DNA from: Gammaproteobacteria bacterium
GTDB lineage: Bacteria > Pseudomonadota > Gammaproteobacteria > Pseudomonadales > Azotimanducaceae
DNA length: 64,000 bases
Direction: 5' to 3'
Assembly: GCA_026709365.1 (NCBI GenBank)
Contig: JAPOTD010000007.1
Location: 79,777-143,776, forward strand
A program made the position numbers and the translations under genes. The notes under the pieces were generated by a model. It did no database searches. It saw only the letters and a program-made list of their open reading frames with translations, and had not been told where the DNA came from. Below, piece after piece: positions 9,646 to 18,459 of the stretch; within the stretch, counting starts at the first letter, position 1, and each line of letters begins with the position of its first letter.

Positions 9646-10739
9646 GTCTCGCACTGCAAACAGCGCCCGCCTTCGAGGACGCCACGCGGCTGCGCCAGCA
9701 GGCCCGCGCGGCCGGCATGGACCCGAACTACTGGTATGCGGTGGAGGAAACCCGCAACCTGGCACCGGGGTCCGTGGTGGAGGTGGTCTTCTGGAAGCGG
9801 TCCATCGCCCTTTTTCGGGATGAGGACGGCTCGTTCCACGCCGTGGAGAACCGTTGCGCCCATCGCCAGATCAAGCTCTCGCTCGGCGAGGTCCAAGGCT
9901 GTCGGCTGGTCTGCCCGTATCATGGCTGGCAGTACGACAAAACCGGGGAATGCGTCGAAATCCCACACGAGCGCTACGGGCGCAGCTTCCCGAAAATGGT
10001 CTTGAGAACCTATCCGGTTCAAGTTCGCCATGGCTTGGTATGGCTGTTTCCCGGCGACCCGGCGCTGGCCTCAACCCGCGAGATTCCCCACATCCCGGAG
10101 CTTGAGGGCCCCGGGCGCTGGGCCTGCGTCCCCTTGGTCTTCACCTGGTCGGCCCACCATTCGATGATCATCGACAACGTGAGCGACTTCTCCCACGCGC
10201 ACCTGCATCGCCGCTACCGGCCGTTCGATGACGCCACCCTGACCCACTGCGAGACCGTCGGCGACAACGTTCATGTGGCCTACGATGCGCAGGTCGGCCG
10301 GGGGCCCATTTCAAGGCACTTCGTCGAGCATGGCCAGATCGACACCAGCCACATGGACCTGTGCTTCGAGTACCCATACCAGTGGTCGAACACCGATGAC
10401 GCCATCAAGCACTGGCTGTTCGTGCTGCCGATCGACGAGCGCACCACCCGCGTGTTCTTTCTGTTCTACTTCAAGTCGCTGAAGATTCCGCTGTTGCCGG
10501 TGCGGATTCCCCGGGCCGCCATGACTGCGGTTCTCAAGCTCTCGAACCGCTGGATGATCGCGCCGCTGCTGGACCAGGACCGGTTCGCGGTCGAAGCCGA
10601 GCAGATCGGCTATGAAAAGCACTGGGATGCCACGCCCATCGAATTGAGCCCGGCGGTGCAGGCCTTTCAGACCGTCACCGTCCGCAAGTGGCGGGAACAC
10701 TTGGAGCGCGAGGCTGAAAACGGTCATGGCGGTGCTTGA
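9642..10739 (+). CDS. sdmA: SdmA-like Rieske sterol C-4 demethylase oxygenase
   Basis: This 365-residue Rieske non-heme iron oxygenase has the [2Fe-2S] ligands Cys72/His74 (NRCAHR) and Cys91/His94 (CPYHGW), and a mononuclear-iron region in NVSDFSHAHLHRR (Asp182, His185, His189). In the bacterial sterol route, SdmA oxidises the 4alpha/4beta methyl group to a carboxylate, which SdmB then removes. The gene overlaps sdmB by 4 bp and the sterol reductase by 14 bp, so the three are almost certainly co-translated. Its redox partner is not in the cluster; a small Rieske ferredoxin gene lies 47 kb away. Function is inferred from context and architecture. Confidence 0.82.
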   Translation: MSLALQTAPAFEDATRLRQQARAAGMDPNYWYAVEETRNLAPGSVVEVVFWKRSIALFRDEDGSFHAVENRCAHRQIKLSLGEVQGCRLVCPYHGWQYDKTGECVEIPHERYGRSFPKMVLRTYPVQVRHGLVWLFPGDPALASTREIPHIPELEGPGRWACVPLVFTWSAHHSMIIDNVSDFSHAHLHRRYRPFDDATLTHCETVGDNVHVAYDAQVGRGPISRHFVEHGQIDTSHMDLCFEYPYQWSNTDDAIKHWLFVLPIDERTTRVFFLFYFKSLKIPLLPVRIPRAAMTAVLKLSNRWMIAPLLDQDRFAVEAEQIGYEKHWDATPIELSPAVQAFQTVTVRKWREHLEREAENGHGGA

Positions 10740-11826
10740 GCAGCACGAGTTGCTGTCCGGGCTGTCCGGCGGCGCCCTCCTTGGGGCGGCAGCCATGTTT
10801 CTGGCCTTCATGGCCGCTCTGTTCGCGGGTTCCATGCTGCTGCCTGGACGACGGTTTGAGTTGACTGATGCCGATGGCGGGTCACGCACGTGCACGCTGA
10901 ACGGACTTGCGCTGTTCATCGCCACCATCGCCGTCGCCGGCGTTGCCCAAGTTGCCGGATGGTTCTCGCTGTCCGTGCTGCACGCCCACTTCATCCCCCT
11001 GTTTGTGGTGGCCAACGTCTTTGCGTTCGCGCTTTCCGGTTGGCTCTACTGGCAGGGCGCCGGAACCCCAGGGGCGCCAGCGGGATTCTGGCCCGGCTTC
11101 TTCTTTGGACGGATGCTGAACCCGCAGTGGCTCGGCATGGACTTGAAGTTCTTCAGCTACCGCCCCTCGCTGATCGCCTTGGCGCTGCTCAACCTGTCCT
11201 TCGCGGCTGTCCAATACGAAACCTACGGCGGGCTCACCTTGGCGATGACGCTGTATCAGGTTTTCACCTTTCTTTACGTGTTCAACTACTTCCAGTTCGA
11301 ATACGGCATGGTCCACACATGGGACATCGTGAGCGAGCGTTTCGGGTGGATGTTGGCGTGGGGCAACCTCGTGCTGGTGCCTTTCTTCTACTGCATCGCC
11401 GGCTGGTGGCTGGTCCACGCCCCGGATGCGCTCTCGCCCACCGCCGCCGGCCTGATTGCGTTGCTGTTCGTCTTCGGCTTCTGGCTGTTCCGCGGCGCCA
11501 ATGAGCAGAAGCACCGCTTCAAGCAGGATCCCAACGTCACCATCTGGGGCAGGCCCGCCGAGGCCCTCGGCGGGCGGCTGCTGGTTTCGGGGTTCTGGGG
11601 AATTGGGCGCCACCTCAACTACACCGGCGAGATTTGCGTTTACGTCGCCTTCCTGCTTACTGCCGGGTTTGAGTCCTGGTTGCCTTGGTTGCTGCTTGCA
11701 TGGCTGACCGGATTGCTCTGGCATCGCTCCAAGCGCGACGACCGGCGCTGCCAAGCCAAGTACGGCGATTTGTGGGAGCAGTACAAGCGGCGGGCCCGCT
11801 TCGCGATGCTGCCCTTCGTGTACTGA
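10726..11826 (+). CDS. ERG24/ERG4-family sterol reductase (probable C-14 reductase)
   Basis: This is a 366-residue multi-pass membrane protein of the ERG4/ERG24 family. Family landmarks are GRMLNPQWLGMDLKFFSYRP (about residues 124-143), GANEQKHRFKQDP, SGFWGIGRHLNYTGE and the C-terminal CQAKYGDLWEQY...MLPFVY, which form the NADPH- and sterol-binding end of the family. After CYP51 removes the 14alpha-methyl group, a delta14 double bond remains; this enzyme would reduce it. A delta7 (DHCR7-type) or C-24 reductase is possible from sequence alone, but position next to CYP51 favours C-14. It overlaps sdmA by 14 bp, and CYP51 starts 8 bp later. Confidence 0.85.
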   Translation: MAVLEQHELLSGLSGGALLGAAAMFLAFMAALFAGSMLLPGRRFELTDADGGSRTCTLNGLALFIATIAVAGVAQVAGWFSLSVLHAHFIPLFVVANVFAFALSGWLYWQGAGTPGAPAGFWPGFFFGRMLNPQWLGMDLKFFSYRPSLIALALLNLSFAAVQYETYGGLTLAMTLYQVFTFLYVFNYFQFEYGMVHTWDIVSERFGWMLAWGNLVLVPFFYCIAGWWLVHAPDALSPTAAGLIALLFVFGFWLFRGANEQKHRFKQDPNVTIWGRPAEALGGRLLVSGFWGIGRHLNYTGEICVYVAFLLTAGFESWLPWLLLAWLTGLLWHRSKRDDRRCQAKYGDLWEQYKRRARFAMLPFVY

Positions 11827-11834
11827 GGGCGGCG

Positions 11835-13208
11835 ATGGAAAACGGCAACCTCAAGGCGGCGAAGGCCGTTCCCGAACTGCCGGGCGGCTGGCCCCTGATC
11901 GGCCACTTGGGCGCATTCCAAAAGGATCCGGTTGCGATGCTGGAACGCGGCTCACGCCAGCTCGGCGACCTCTACCAGTTCCGGCTCGGTCCCCAGTCCT
12001 TTGCGCTGTTCGCCGGGCCGGAAGCCCACTCAGCTTATTTTGGGGCGCCGGACGACCAACTGGACGCCAAGGCGGTTTACAAGTTCACGGTGCCCATCTT
12101 CGGACGCGGGGTGGCCTACGACGTCGCCCCGGAAGTTATGGGCGAGCAACTTGGATTCCTCTTCCCGGCGCTGCGTGAGTCGGCGATGGAGCGGTTCGCC
12201 CGCATCATGTTCGAGGAGTCCTGCCTGTTCGCTGATTCCTTGGGCGAAGAGGGGGAACTGGATCTGCCGGTGGCGATGAACCAGCTCACGGTCAACATTG
12301 CCAGCCGCTGCTTCCTCGGCGAGGAGGTCCGCAATGAGGTGGATGCCGGGTTCGCTGCGGCCTATCACGATCTGCAGAACGGCATCAACACCATAGGGTT
12401 CTTTCTTCCCTACCTGCCCACCCCCGCCCATCGCAAGCGAGACCGGGCGCGGCGTCAGGTGATTGAAATCTTCAGCCGCATCATGCGGGAGCGGCGCCGC
12501 TCCGGAGCGCAGTCCGGGGACTTCATGCAAACGCTGATGGAGGCTCGCTACAAGGATGGCCGGGCATTGACGGATGATGAGGTCATTGGACTCCTGCTGA
12601 CGACACTGTTTGCCGGCCAACACACCAGCGCGGTCCTCGCCACTTGGACCGGCTTGGAGCTGTTCCGGGCCAACGACTACCTGCAACGGGTCCGGGACGA
12701 GGCGCAATCGATATACGGGGACGGGGACGCCATCAGTTTTGCGGGCCTAAAGCGGCAATCGCAATTGGAAAACGCCGTGCGTGAGTGCGAACGCCTGCAC
12801 CCGCCGTTGATCATCTTGGTGCGCAAGGTGCTCAAGCCCTTGCGTTACCGGGACGTTGAGGTGCCGGCGGGCACCTTGGCCATGGTCTCGCCGGCGGTCT
12901 CCCACCGGCTGCCCGAGGTGTTTGGCGACCCCGACCGATTCCACCCGGATCGCTTCGCCCCACCCGCCGCGGAAGGCAAGCAGCACCAATACGCCTTGGT
13001 CGGCTTCGGCGGCGGACGCCACCGCTGCATGGGCAAGAACTTCGCCATCATGCAGATCAAGGCCCTCTGGACGGTGCTGCTGGAACGCTTCGACTTTTCG
13101 CTGGACGGTGCGTTCCCGGCGCCCAACTACGGCAGTTGGGTGACCGGCCCCAAGGAGCCTTGCTTAGTCCGCTACCGCCGTCGCCCCCAAGTGAGTGCTT
13201 TGCCTTGA
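11835..13208 (+). CDS. cyp51: CYP51-like sterol 14alpha-demethylase (cytochrome P450)
   Basis: This 457-residue P450 has the CYP51 B-helix region motif FGRGVAYD (89-96), the I-helix AGQHTS (260-265), the K-helix ECER (317-320) and the heme loop FGGGRHRCMG with Cys398. The FxxGVxYD motif and the HT pair in the I-helix are CYP51 hallmarks. It would oxidatively remove the C-14 methyl group of lanosterol-type sterols, feeding the reductase encoded just upstream. No N-terminal membrane anchor is obvious, as in soluble bacterial CYP51 proteins. The ATG at 11835 follows GGGCGGCG; the stop overlaps the next gene's TTG. No fused ferredoxin, unlike the Methylococcus capsulatus enzyme. Confidence 0.9.
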   Translation: MENGNLKAAKAVPELPGGWPLIGHLGAFQKDPVAMLERGSRQLGDLYQFRLGPQSFALFAGPEAHSAYFGAPDDQLDAKAVYKFTVPIFGRGVAYDVAPEVMGEQLGFLFPALRESAMERFARIMFEESCLFADSLGEEGELDLPVAMNQLTVNIASRCFLGEEVRNEVDAGFAAAYHDLQNGINTIGFFLPYLPTPAHRKRDRARRQVIEIFSRIMRERRRSGAQSGDFMQTLMEARYKDGRALTDDEVIGLLLTTLFAGQHTSAVLATWTGLELFRANDYLQRVRDEAQSIYGDGDAISFAGLKRQSQLENAVRECERLHPPLIILVRKVLKPLRYRDVEVPAGTLAMVSPAVSHRLPEVFGDPDRFHPDRFAPPAAEGKQHQYALVGFGGGRHRCMGKNFAIMQIKALWTVLLERFDFSLDGAFPAPNYGSWVTGPKEPCLVRYRRRPQVSALP

Positions 13209-16200
13209 GCCGCGCCGCAGTGCCAGCCTACGATGTGGCCGTGGTCGGCGCTGGCCCGGTGGGCAGCGTTTGCGCCCTTGCCCACGCCCGCAAGGGCGCT
13301 CGGGTTGCGCTGCTTGAGGCCAATCCGAAGGCGGCGAGCCGATTGGCTGGGGAGTGGCTCCATCCGCCCGCCGTGCGAATCCTACGAAATTTGGGAATCA
13401 ACCTTGAAGCGGAGCAAGCCGGCAACAGGCGCGATGGCTTCGTGGTGTTTCCGGAAGACCGCTCGGAACCGATCATTCTGCGTTACCCCGACGAAACGCC
13501 CGCCATAGCCTACGAGCACGAATCGTTGATCGGGAAGCTGCGCGCCGCCATCGACAAGGAGCCCGGGGTGGACCTCTACACCAGTGCGCGGGTTCGCGAG
13601 GTGGAGGACCATCAGCTCACTTTCGCCACAAATGGGGCGTTGGAGTCGTTGTCGGCCGGGCGAATCGTCGGCGCCGACGGACGGGCCTCGATCGTGCGCC
13701 GGTCCTTGGGCTTGAACGGCAAGCGCACGACTTGCTCCCAAATGATCGGCCTCGTGGTTGAAGGCGAGACATTGCCCTTCGAAGGTTTCGGGCATGTGCT
13801 GCTCGGTGGCCCTGGCCCCATTTTGTTGTTTCGGGTCGGGGGCAACCGTGTCCGCATCATTGCCGACGTGCCCTTGGACCACTGGAATCCCAAGGATCGG
13901 GCCAGCATGCTTTCGGAGTCCTACGCCAGCCTCCTGCCGGAAACGCTCAGTGCCGGGTTCATCAAGGCCCTGCGCGCCAGGAATTTCCAAGCGGCCACCA
14001 ACGAGCTGCGTCCTCGGGTCACCTACGGGACGTCCAACCGGGTGCTGATTGGCGATGCGGCGGGGCACTACCATCCCCTGACGGCGGTCGGGATGACCTT
14101 GGGCATGGGCGATGCGCTGGCGCTCGCCGAAGAGAGCAGTTTTGAGGAGTTCTCGGCCAAGCGCTTGGTGGACATCCGCTCCCCCGAAACGCTGGCCATG
14201 GGTTTGTACGAGGTCTTCGCCGACTATCGGCTCGAATCGTCCACGCTGCGGCAAACGGTTTACCAGCTCTGGCGCACTGATCGCGGGATACGGGACCAAA
14301 CGATGAGGTTGCTCGCTTGCGAGGACAGATCCGTCGCCCGACTGGGCCTCACGTTCTACAAGATCGTGGCACGGGGTGCGATCGGGCCCATCTTGCGACC
14401 TCACGCAAACTTGACGCAGAGCCATGCCCGTCACATCGCCCGAGCCTTGATGGTGCGCGTCGGGCACTTTCTGCGCGGCATAAGCGCATTGCGCAAGCGG
14501 GGCGGCGTGGACGATGCGGTTACCGAGCAGGCGCGCAGCGAGTTGGCCTTGGCGTTTCCGACCTCCCTGCAATCCAATCCCCGCCACCGTCAGCCTGGCG
14601 ACGCAAGGCACGGCAAGGCAGTCGCAGCGGATGCCGCGCTGCAAGCCGCCGCCAATCGCTTGCTGGCTCTGCAGCAGGATGAGGGCGGTTGGGAAGGTGA
14701 AATGGTTTGGTGCCCCATGCTCACCGCGCAGTACGTGATGCTGCACCACATCATCGGCGAACCGCTGGCCGCGGATCGGCGACGGCTGATCCTGCGGCAG
14801 TTCGAGCAAACCCAGCTGGAGGGCGGGCTTTGGGGATTGCACGCCCACTCCGCACCCTACCTCTTCGTCACCGCGCTGGTTTACGTGGCCGCTAGGCTGC
14901 TTGGCGTTGCGGCGGATGATGAGCTTGTCAAGCCAGCCAAGCGCTTTCTGCAAACTGAGCAGGTGGCGTCCATACCCAGTTGGGGCAAGTTCTGGCTGGC
15001 GCTCCTCAATCTTTGGGACTGGCAGGGGGTGAATCCCCTGCCACCGGAGCTGTGGCGCTTGCCGCGCTGGCTGCCCTTGCATCCCTCCAAGTGGTACTGC
15101 CACTCTCGGCTCATATACGCGGCGATGGCGGCCGTCTATTCGAAGCGCTTCCAGATGCCGGTGACGCCCGTAATCGATGCGTTGCGGGAGGAGCTGTTTC
15201 CTGAAGGGTTCGCCAACGTCAATTTCGCCGCCAGCCGCAACCGCCTGCGCGACGGCGACCTCTACGCCCGGCCCAGCCCTTGGCTGCGGGCCGGGTACGC
15301 GGCCGCCCGCGCCTTTGAGGGACTTCACCTCAAACGCTTTCGCAGGCAGTGCGTTGATGGCCTGATGCGGCAGATCCATTGGGAAATGCGCAGTTCCAAC
15401 CATGCGAGCATCTCCCCGGTCAGCGGTTTCCTCAACGTCATTGCCGTTTGGCTGCATGATCCCCAGGATGCCGATTGCCGGGCCGCGATCGCTCAGCTGG
15501 AAGGCTGGATCTGGGAGGATGAAGCCCAGGGCACCCGGATCACGGGTGCCAGAAGCGCTTCCTGGGACACCGGCTTCGCCTTGCAGGCGTTGGCGACAGC
15601 GCCTCAGTTGGCCGGGGTGCGGGCAGCGCTCCAAAGAGGCGCTGCCGCTCTTGGCCGTCAGCAGATCGCCGAAAGCTTCGACGGATTTCGCGAGGCCTAT
15701 CGAGCCGATCCCAAGGGCGGCTGGTGTTTCCCCGGCGCTTGGCATGGGTGGCCGGTGTCGGACTGCACGGCCGAAGCCGTGTTGGGGATCGTCGCTGCCG
15801 GTTCGGAGGCGTTGGACGCAACGGCGCTGCGCGAAGCGGTTCAATTCATGCTGCGCAGGCAAAACCGGGATGGCGGCTTCGGCAGCTATGAGGCGCGGCG
15901 CTCCCGAGTGGGCCTCGAATGGATCAATCCCGCCGAGATGTTTGGCGATTCAATGACGGAGCAGTCCTATGTCGAATGCACCGCCTCCTGCTTGGCCGCC
16001 TTGGCAGCCTGCCGTCAAAATGTTCCCGAGACCCTGGATCAATCCGCCGTCAACGCCATGTCGCGGGCCGGGGCTTGGATGCGCCGCACCCAAGCCAGCG
16101 ACGGCTCCTGGCGCGGCGTCTGGGGCGTGCAGTTCATTTACGGCACCTTCTTCGGCATCCGCGGGCTCTTGGCCGCAGGTGCCCTTCGCGGCGATCCGGC

Positions 16201-16627
16201 CTTGCGCTTGGCCTGCCAGTGGCTGGTGGAGCGCCAGCGGGACGACGGGGGCTGGGGGGAGCACCACAGCGGCTGCCTGACCGGACGCTACGTCGCCCAC
16301 GAGGAGAGCCAAGTCATCCAAACGGCTTGGGCGCTGATCGCGCTGCTGGAGGCCGGCGACTCCAACTGGATGGCGATTTCACGCGGCGCGCAGTACTTGG
16401 TCGAGGCGCAGAACGCGGATGGATCCTGGCCGCGGCAGGACATGGCGGGCATTTTCTTCCGCACCGCGCTGTTGGATTACGTCCTTTATCGTCAGTACTT
16501 CCCGCTGCATGCGCTGGGGCTCTATGAGCGGCGGCGCTTGGCCCGGGAGCAGGCCGTGATGCCCGTCGATCCCGCTGGCGCGGAGCCGTTGGGCAACGGG
16601 CAGGCGAGCTTGGCCCTGACGCCCTGA
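13205..16627 (+). CDS. Squalene monooxygenase - oxidosqualene cyclase fusion
   Basis: A single uninterrupted frame of about 1140 residues carries two consecutive sterol enzymes. Residues 1-455 are an FAD monooxygenase of the squalene epoxidase type: GAGPVG dinucleotide motif (15-20), GADGR (156-160) and GDAAGHYHPLTAVGMTLG (283-300). After a linker around residues 455-475 comes an oxidosqualene cyclase of about 660 residues, with repeated QW motifs (QQDEGGW, QNRDGGFG, QASDGSW, QRDDGGW, QNADGSW) and the OSC catalytic motif SDCTAE with Asp853, not the DxDD of squalene-hopene cyclases. The protein would convert squalene through 2,3-oxidosqualene to a protosterol. The TTG at 13205 overlaps the CYP51 stop; GTG at 13220 is an alternative. 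It is last in the cluster. Confidence 0.93.
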   Translation: MSRAAVPAYDVAVVGAGPVGSVCALAHARKGARVALLEANPKAASRLAGEWLHPPAVRILRNLGINLEAEQAGNRRDGFVVFPEDRSEPIILRYPDETPAIAYEHESLIGKLRAAIDKEPGVDLYTSARVREVEDHQLTFATNGALESLSAGRIVGADGRASIVRRSLGLNGKRTTCSQMIGLVVEGETLPFEGFGHVLLGGPGPILLFRVGGNRVRIIADVPLDHWNPKDRASMLSESYASLLPETLSAGFIKALRARNFQAATNELRPRVTYGTSNRVLIGDAAGHYHPLTAVGMTLGMGDALALAEESSFEEFSAKRLVDIRSPETLAMGLYEVFADYRLESSTLRQTVYQLWRTDRGIRDQTMRLLACEDRSVARLGLTFYKIVARGAIGPILRPHANLTQSHARHIARALMVRVGHFLRGISALRKRGGVDDAVTEQARSELALAFPTSLQSNPRHRQPGDARHGKAVAADAALQAAANRLLALQQDEGGWEGEMVWCPMLTAQYVMLHHIIGEPLAADRRRLILRQFEQTQLEGGLWGLHAHSAPYLFVTALVYVAARLLGVAADDELVKPAKRFLQTEQVASIPSWGKFWLALLNLWDWQGVNPLPPELWRLPRWLPLHPSKWYCHSRLIYAAMAAVYSKRFQMPVTPVIDALREELFPEGFANVNFAASRNRLRDGDLYARPSPWLRAGYAAARAFEGLHLKRFRRQCVDGLMRQIHWEMRSSNHASISPVSGFLNVIAVWLHDPQDADCRAAIAQLEGWIWEDEAQGTRITGARSASWDTGFALQALATAPQLAGVRAALQRGAAALGRQQIAESFDGFREAYRADPKGGWCFPGAWHGWPVSDCTAEAVLGIVAAGSEALDATALREAVQFMLRRQNRDGGFGSYEARRSRVGLEWINPAEMFGDSMTEQSYVECTASCLAALAACRQNVPETLDQSAVNAMSRAGAWMRRTQASDGSWRGVWGVQFIYGTFFGIRGLLAAGALRGDPALRLACQWLVERQRDDGGWGEHHSGCLTGRYVAHEESQVIQTAWALIALLEAGDSNWMAISRGAQYLVEAQNADGSWPRQDMAGIFFRTALLDYVLYRQYFPLHALGLYERRRLAREQAVMPVDPAGAEPLGNGQASLALTP

Positions 16628-16827
16628 CATTTTCAAGCTGACGCCCCGGGAACGGTAGTGCCAAAGCGTGCTGCCGGACAACGTGGCCGAGCCGCTGGCC
16701 AGCCGCACCAATCACATCAAGCGGCATGGTGCGCGGCCCGACAGCTGCGCAATCAATCGCATCATGCGCAACAGCAGCGCCGGGCGCACCTTTTCAGGTG
16801 CGCAACCTCGGGTTCGGACCTTCGGGT

Positions 16828-17505
16828 TCAGACCGACAGGACGCGGTAGTCGCCGTCCAAAATCAAGCGGATTGAGACGTAAAGCCCCAACAGGGGAAAC
16901 AAAATCCATGGGGAGTTGACCGCGAGGATGGCGATGGCCAATTCCTTGCGGCCCAGGGAAAGGTGCCGCTTGGCGATGAAGAAGCTCGCCATGTACACGG
17001 AAGTCATGTAAGTCCACTGCCAGAAGATCATCAAACCGATCATGCCCGCCACCACAGCGGGCAGGAACTCCACGGTGTATGCCGCATAGAGGACGGCGGT
17101 GGGGATGAGGGTTGCAAAGCCGTTGGCGGTGTCCACGTTGAAGCCATAGGTCCGGCGGTCGGCAAAGGAGGCGTCGTGGAGGGAGTAGGTTGCCCAGACA
17201 TCGGCCCAAAGCGTTGGTGAGACCATTTGCCTGAGCGAAATTTTGGTGCCTAGGAACTCGAAGGCGGGAATCCGGCCCGTCTCCTTGCGTCGCTTTCGCC
17301 AGTGCTCGAAACGCCGTTCAATGTAGTCCCGGCGCAGGAACAAGCAGGCCTCCCAATAGCAGATCAGGAGATTGATCGACAAAAACAGGCTTAAGGCTGC
17401 GTAAAGCCCATCCACGCTCCCATGGCTTTGCCAGCGCACGCCGAGCCCCGCCGCAAACATCAATGCGATGGCTAAGACGAAGACCCATAGGACGCGCACC
17501 CTCAT
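16828..17505 (-). CDS. Five-helix membrane protein, possible EXPERA/EBP-like sterol isomerase
   Basis: This 225-residue protein has about five hydrophobic segments (roughly 5-22, 33-57, 125-145, 147-172, 189-213). The arrangement W-x2-Y-x3-D in WATYSLHDASF, and NSPWILFP (Asn197, Trp200) in the last helix, resemble human EBP, whose last helix has Asn193 and Trp196 in the sterol pocket. The acidic and histidine residues that EBP uses in its first helices are not clearly conserved, although Glu occurs in CYWEACLF. The gene is convergent with the sterol cluster, 200 bp away. A delta8-delta7 isomerase would fit a gap in the pathway, but the homology is distant and unconfirmed. Confidence 0.35.
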   Translation of the reverse strand: MRVRVLWVFVLAIALMFAAGLGVRWQSHGSVDGLYAALSLFLSINLLICYWEACLFLRRDYIERRFEHWRKRRKETGRIPAFEFLGTKISLRQMVSPTLWADVWATYSLHDASFADRRTYGFNVDTANGFATLIPTAVLYAAYTVEFLPAVVAGMIGLMIFWQWTYMTSVYMASFFIAKRHLSLGRKELAIAILAVNSPWILFPLLGLYVSIRLILDGDYRVLSV

Positions 17506-17646
17506 GATGGTCCGGCCCGCCTATCGTTCGGATGGCCTTCGGCCGAGGCGGCGAAGGCATCGGTTGACCTGAGAGCCGAAGCGCCCTGTCGCGGACGCTG
17601 CACTCGCTCCAAGATAGGCACTTTCTCTCGCTCCCGTTCGCTGAAC

Positions 17647-18459
17647 TCACCCATGGGCGTTGCCCCGAGCCGACGAAACCGTGGTGGGTTTCTCAAGATT
17701 GATCCGCATGCCGCACAGATAAACTTGCTTCTCCCCGCTGCGGACGCTGTGGGCCTCGGCGGCTTGCAGCACGGTTTGGGGGTCTGCGCAGACCACATCG
17801 ATGCCGCCCAAGCCCTCGGGGCGACCGTCCGAACAGGGCACGAAGCGAACTTGTGCGTTGTCCAAGGGCAGAGTGCGCCGGTTGGTGCCGGTCAAGTCGA
17901 TCTGCGCAATGTCCGACCAGCGCGCGGCAACCGCATCGGGGTCGTCGCACTGCACTTCCGCCGCCGAAATGCCGGCGACGCGCTCCAAGCGGCGATGCGC
18001 CTGCCAGTGCGGCCCGGCTGGCTCCCAAGGGCCGTCGGGCTCGTGGGCGCCTTCGCCGCGCTGCTCGTCGATCTCGAAGAACGAACCGCCCGTGTCCTTG
18101 GGATGCAGCTGCATGTTGCTGAACTCGCCGCTGTCGAATTGATTGACGATGCGCACGTCAAGCGCGTCCACCCGAGCGCGGCGGGGCGCATGGTCGTCGC
18201 ATTGGGTGATGACCATGTAGCCGCCGTTGCCGCCCCGGCGGGCTAGGTAGCGGCCACCGGCAGTGTGCTCCCGAATCGGGGCCACCACCTCAAGCAGCTG
18301 GTTGCCGATGGGCAGCAGCGCGTTCTCCAAGCCGAAGTGGTCGATGCCGGGGTCGCGGTAGCCGACCTCAATGCCCAGCACGTCGGCAAGTTCCCGCTCC
18401 ACCGGCGCCAGCTCCTCGGCCACCAGTGCGATTTGGCGCAGTCTCAGCCACATCAGCAT
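17647..18459 (-). CDS. VOC/glyoxalase-like domain protein
   Basis: The 270-residue protein has the layout of a glyoxalase-like (VOC) domain. It begins LRLRQIALVAEELAPVERELADVLG, continues FGLENALLPIGNQLLEVVAP, and contains GGYMVITQCDD and a repeated second half with FVPCSDGRPEGLGGIDVV. Such proteins use paired beta-alpha-beta3 units to bind metals and small substrates; this one's substrate is not apparent. The start overlaps the stop of the upstream 86-residue gene by 7 bp, so they form a two-gene unit. Fold assignment is fairly sure; function is open. Confidence 0.75.
   Translation of the reverse strand: MLMWLRLRQIALVAEELAPVERELADVLGIEVGYRDPGIDHFGLENALLPIGNQLLEVVAPIREHTAGGRYLARRGGNGGYMVITQCDDHAPRRARVDALDVRIVNQFDSGEFSNMQLHPKDTGGSFFEIDEQRGEGAHEPDGPWEPAGPHWQAHRRLERVAGISAAEVQCDDPDAVAARWSDIAQIDLTGTNRRTLPLDNAQVRFVPCSDGRPEGLGGIDVVCADPQTVLQAAEAHSVRSGEKQVYLCGMRINLEKPTTVSSARGNAHG

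Noticed and set aside
13382..15862. An 826-codon open frame on the minus strand inside the sterol fusion gene
   Set aside because: It shows no known domain and is antisense to a gene with clear catalytic motifs; long antisense frames are common in high-GC DNA.
14630..16627. Squalene-hopene cyclase identity for the cyclase domain
   Set aside because: The catalytic motif is SDCTAE as in oxidosqualene cyclases, not the DxDD of hopene cyclases, and an epoxidase domain precedes it.
17502..17798. Small minus-strand frame between the EXPERA-like and VOC genes
   Set aside because: It overlaps the VOC gene in another frame and has arginine/proline-rich composition typical of a shadow frame.
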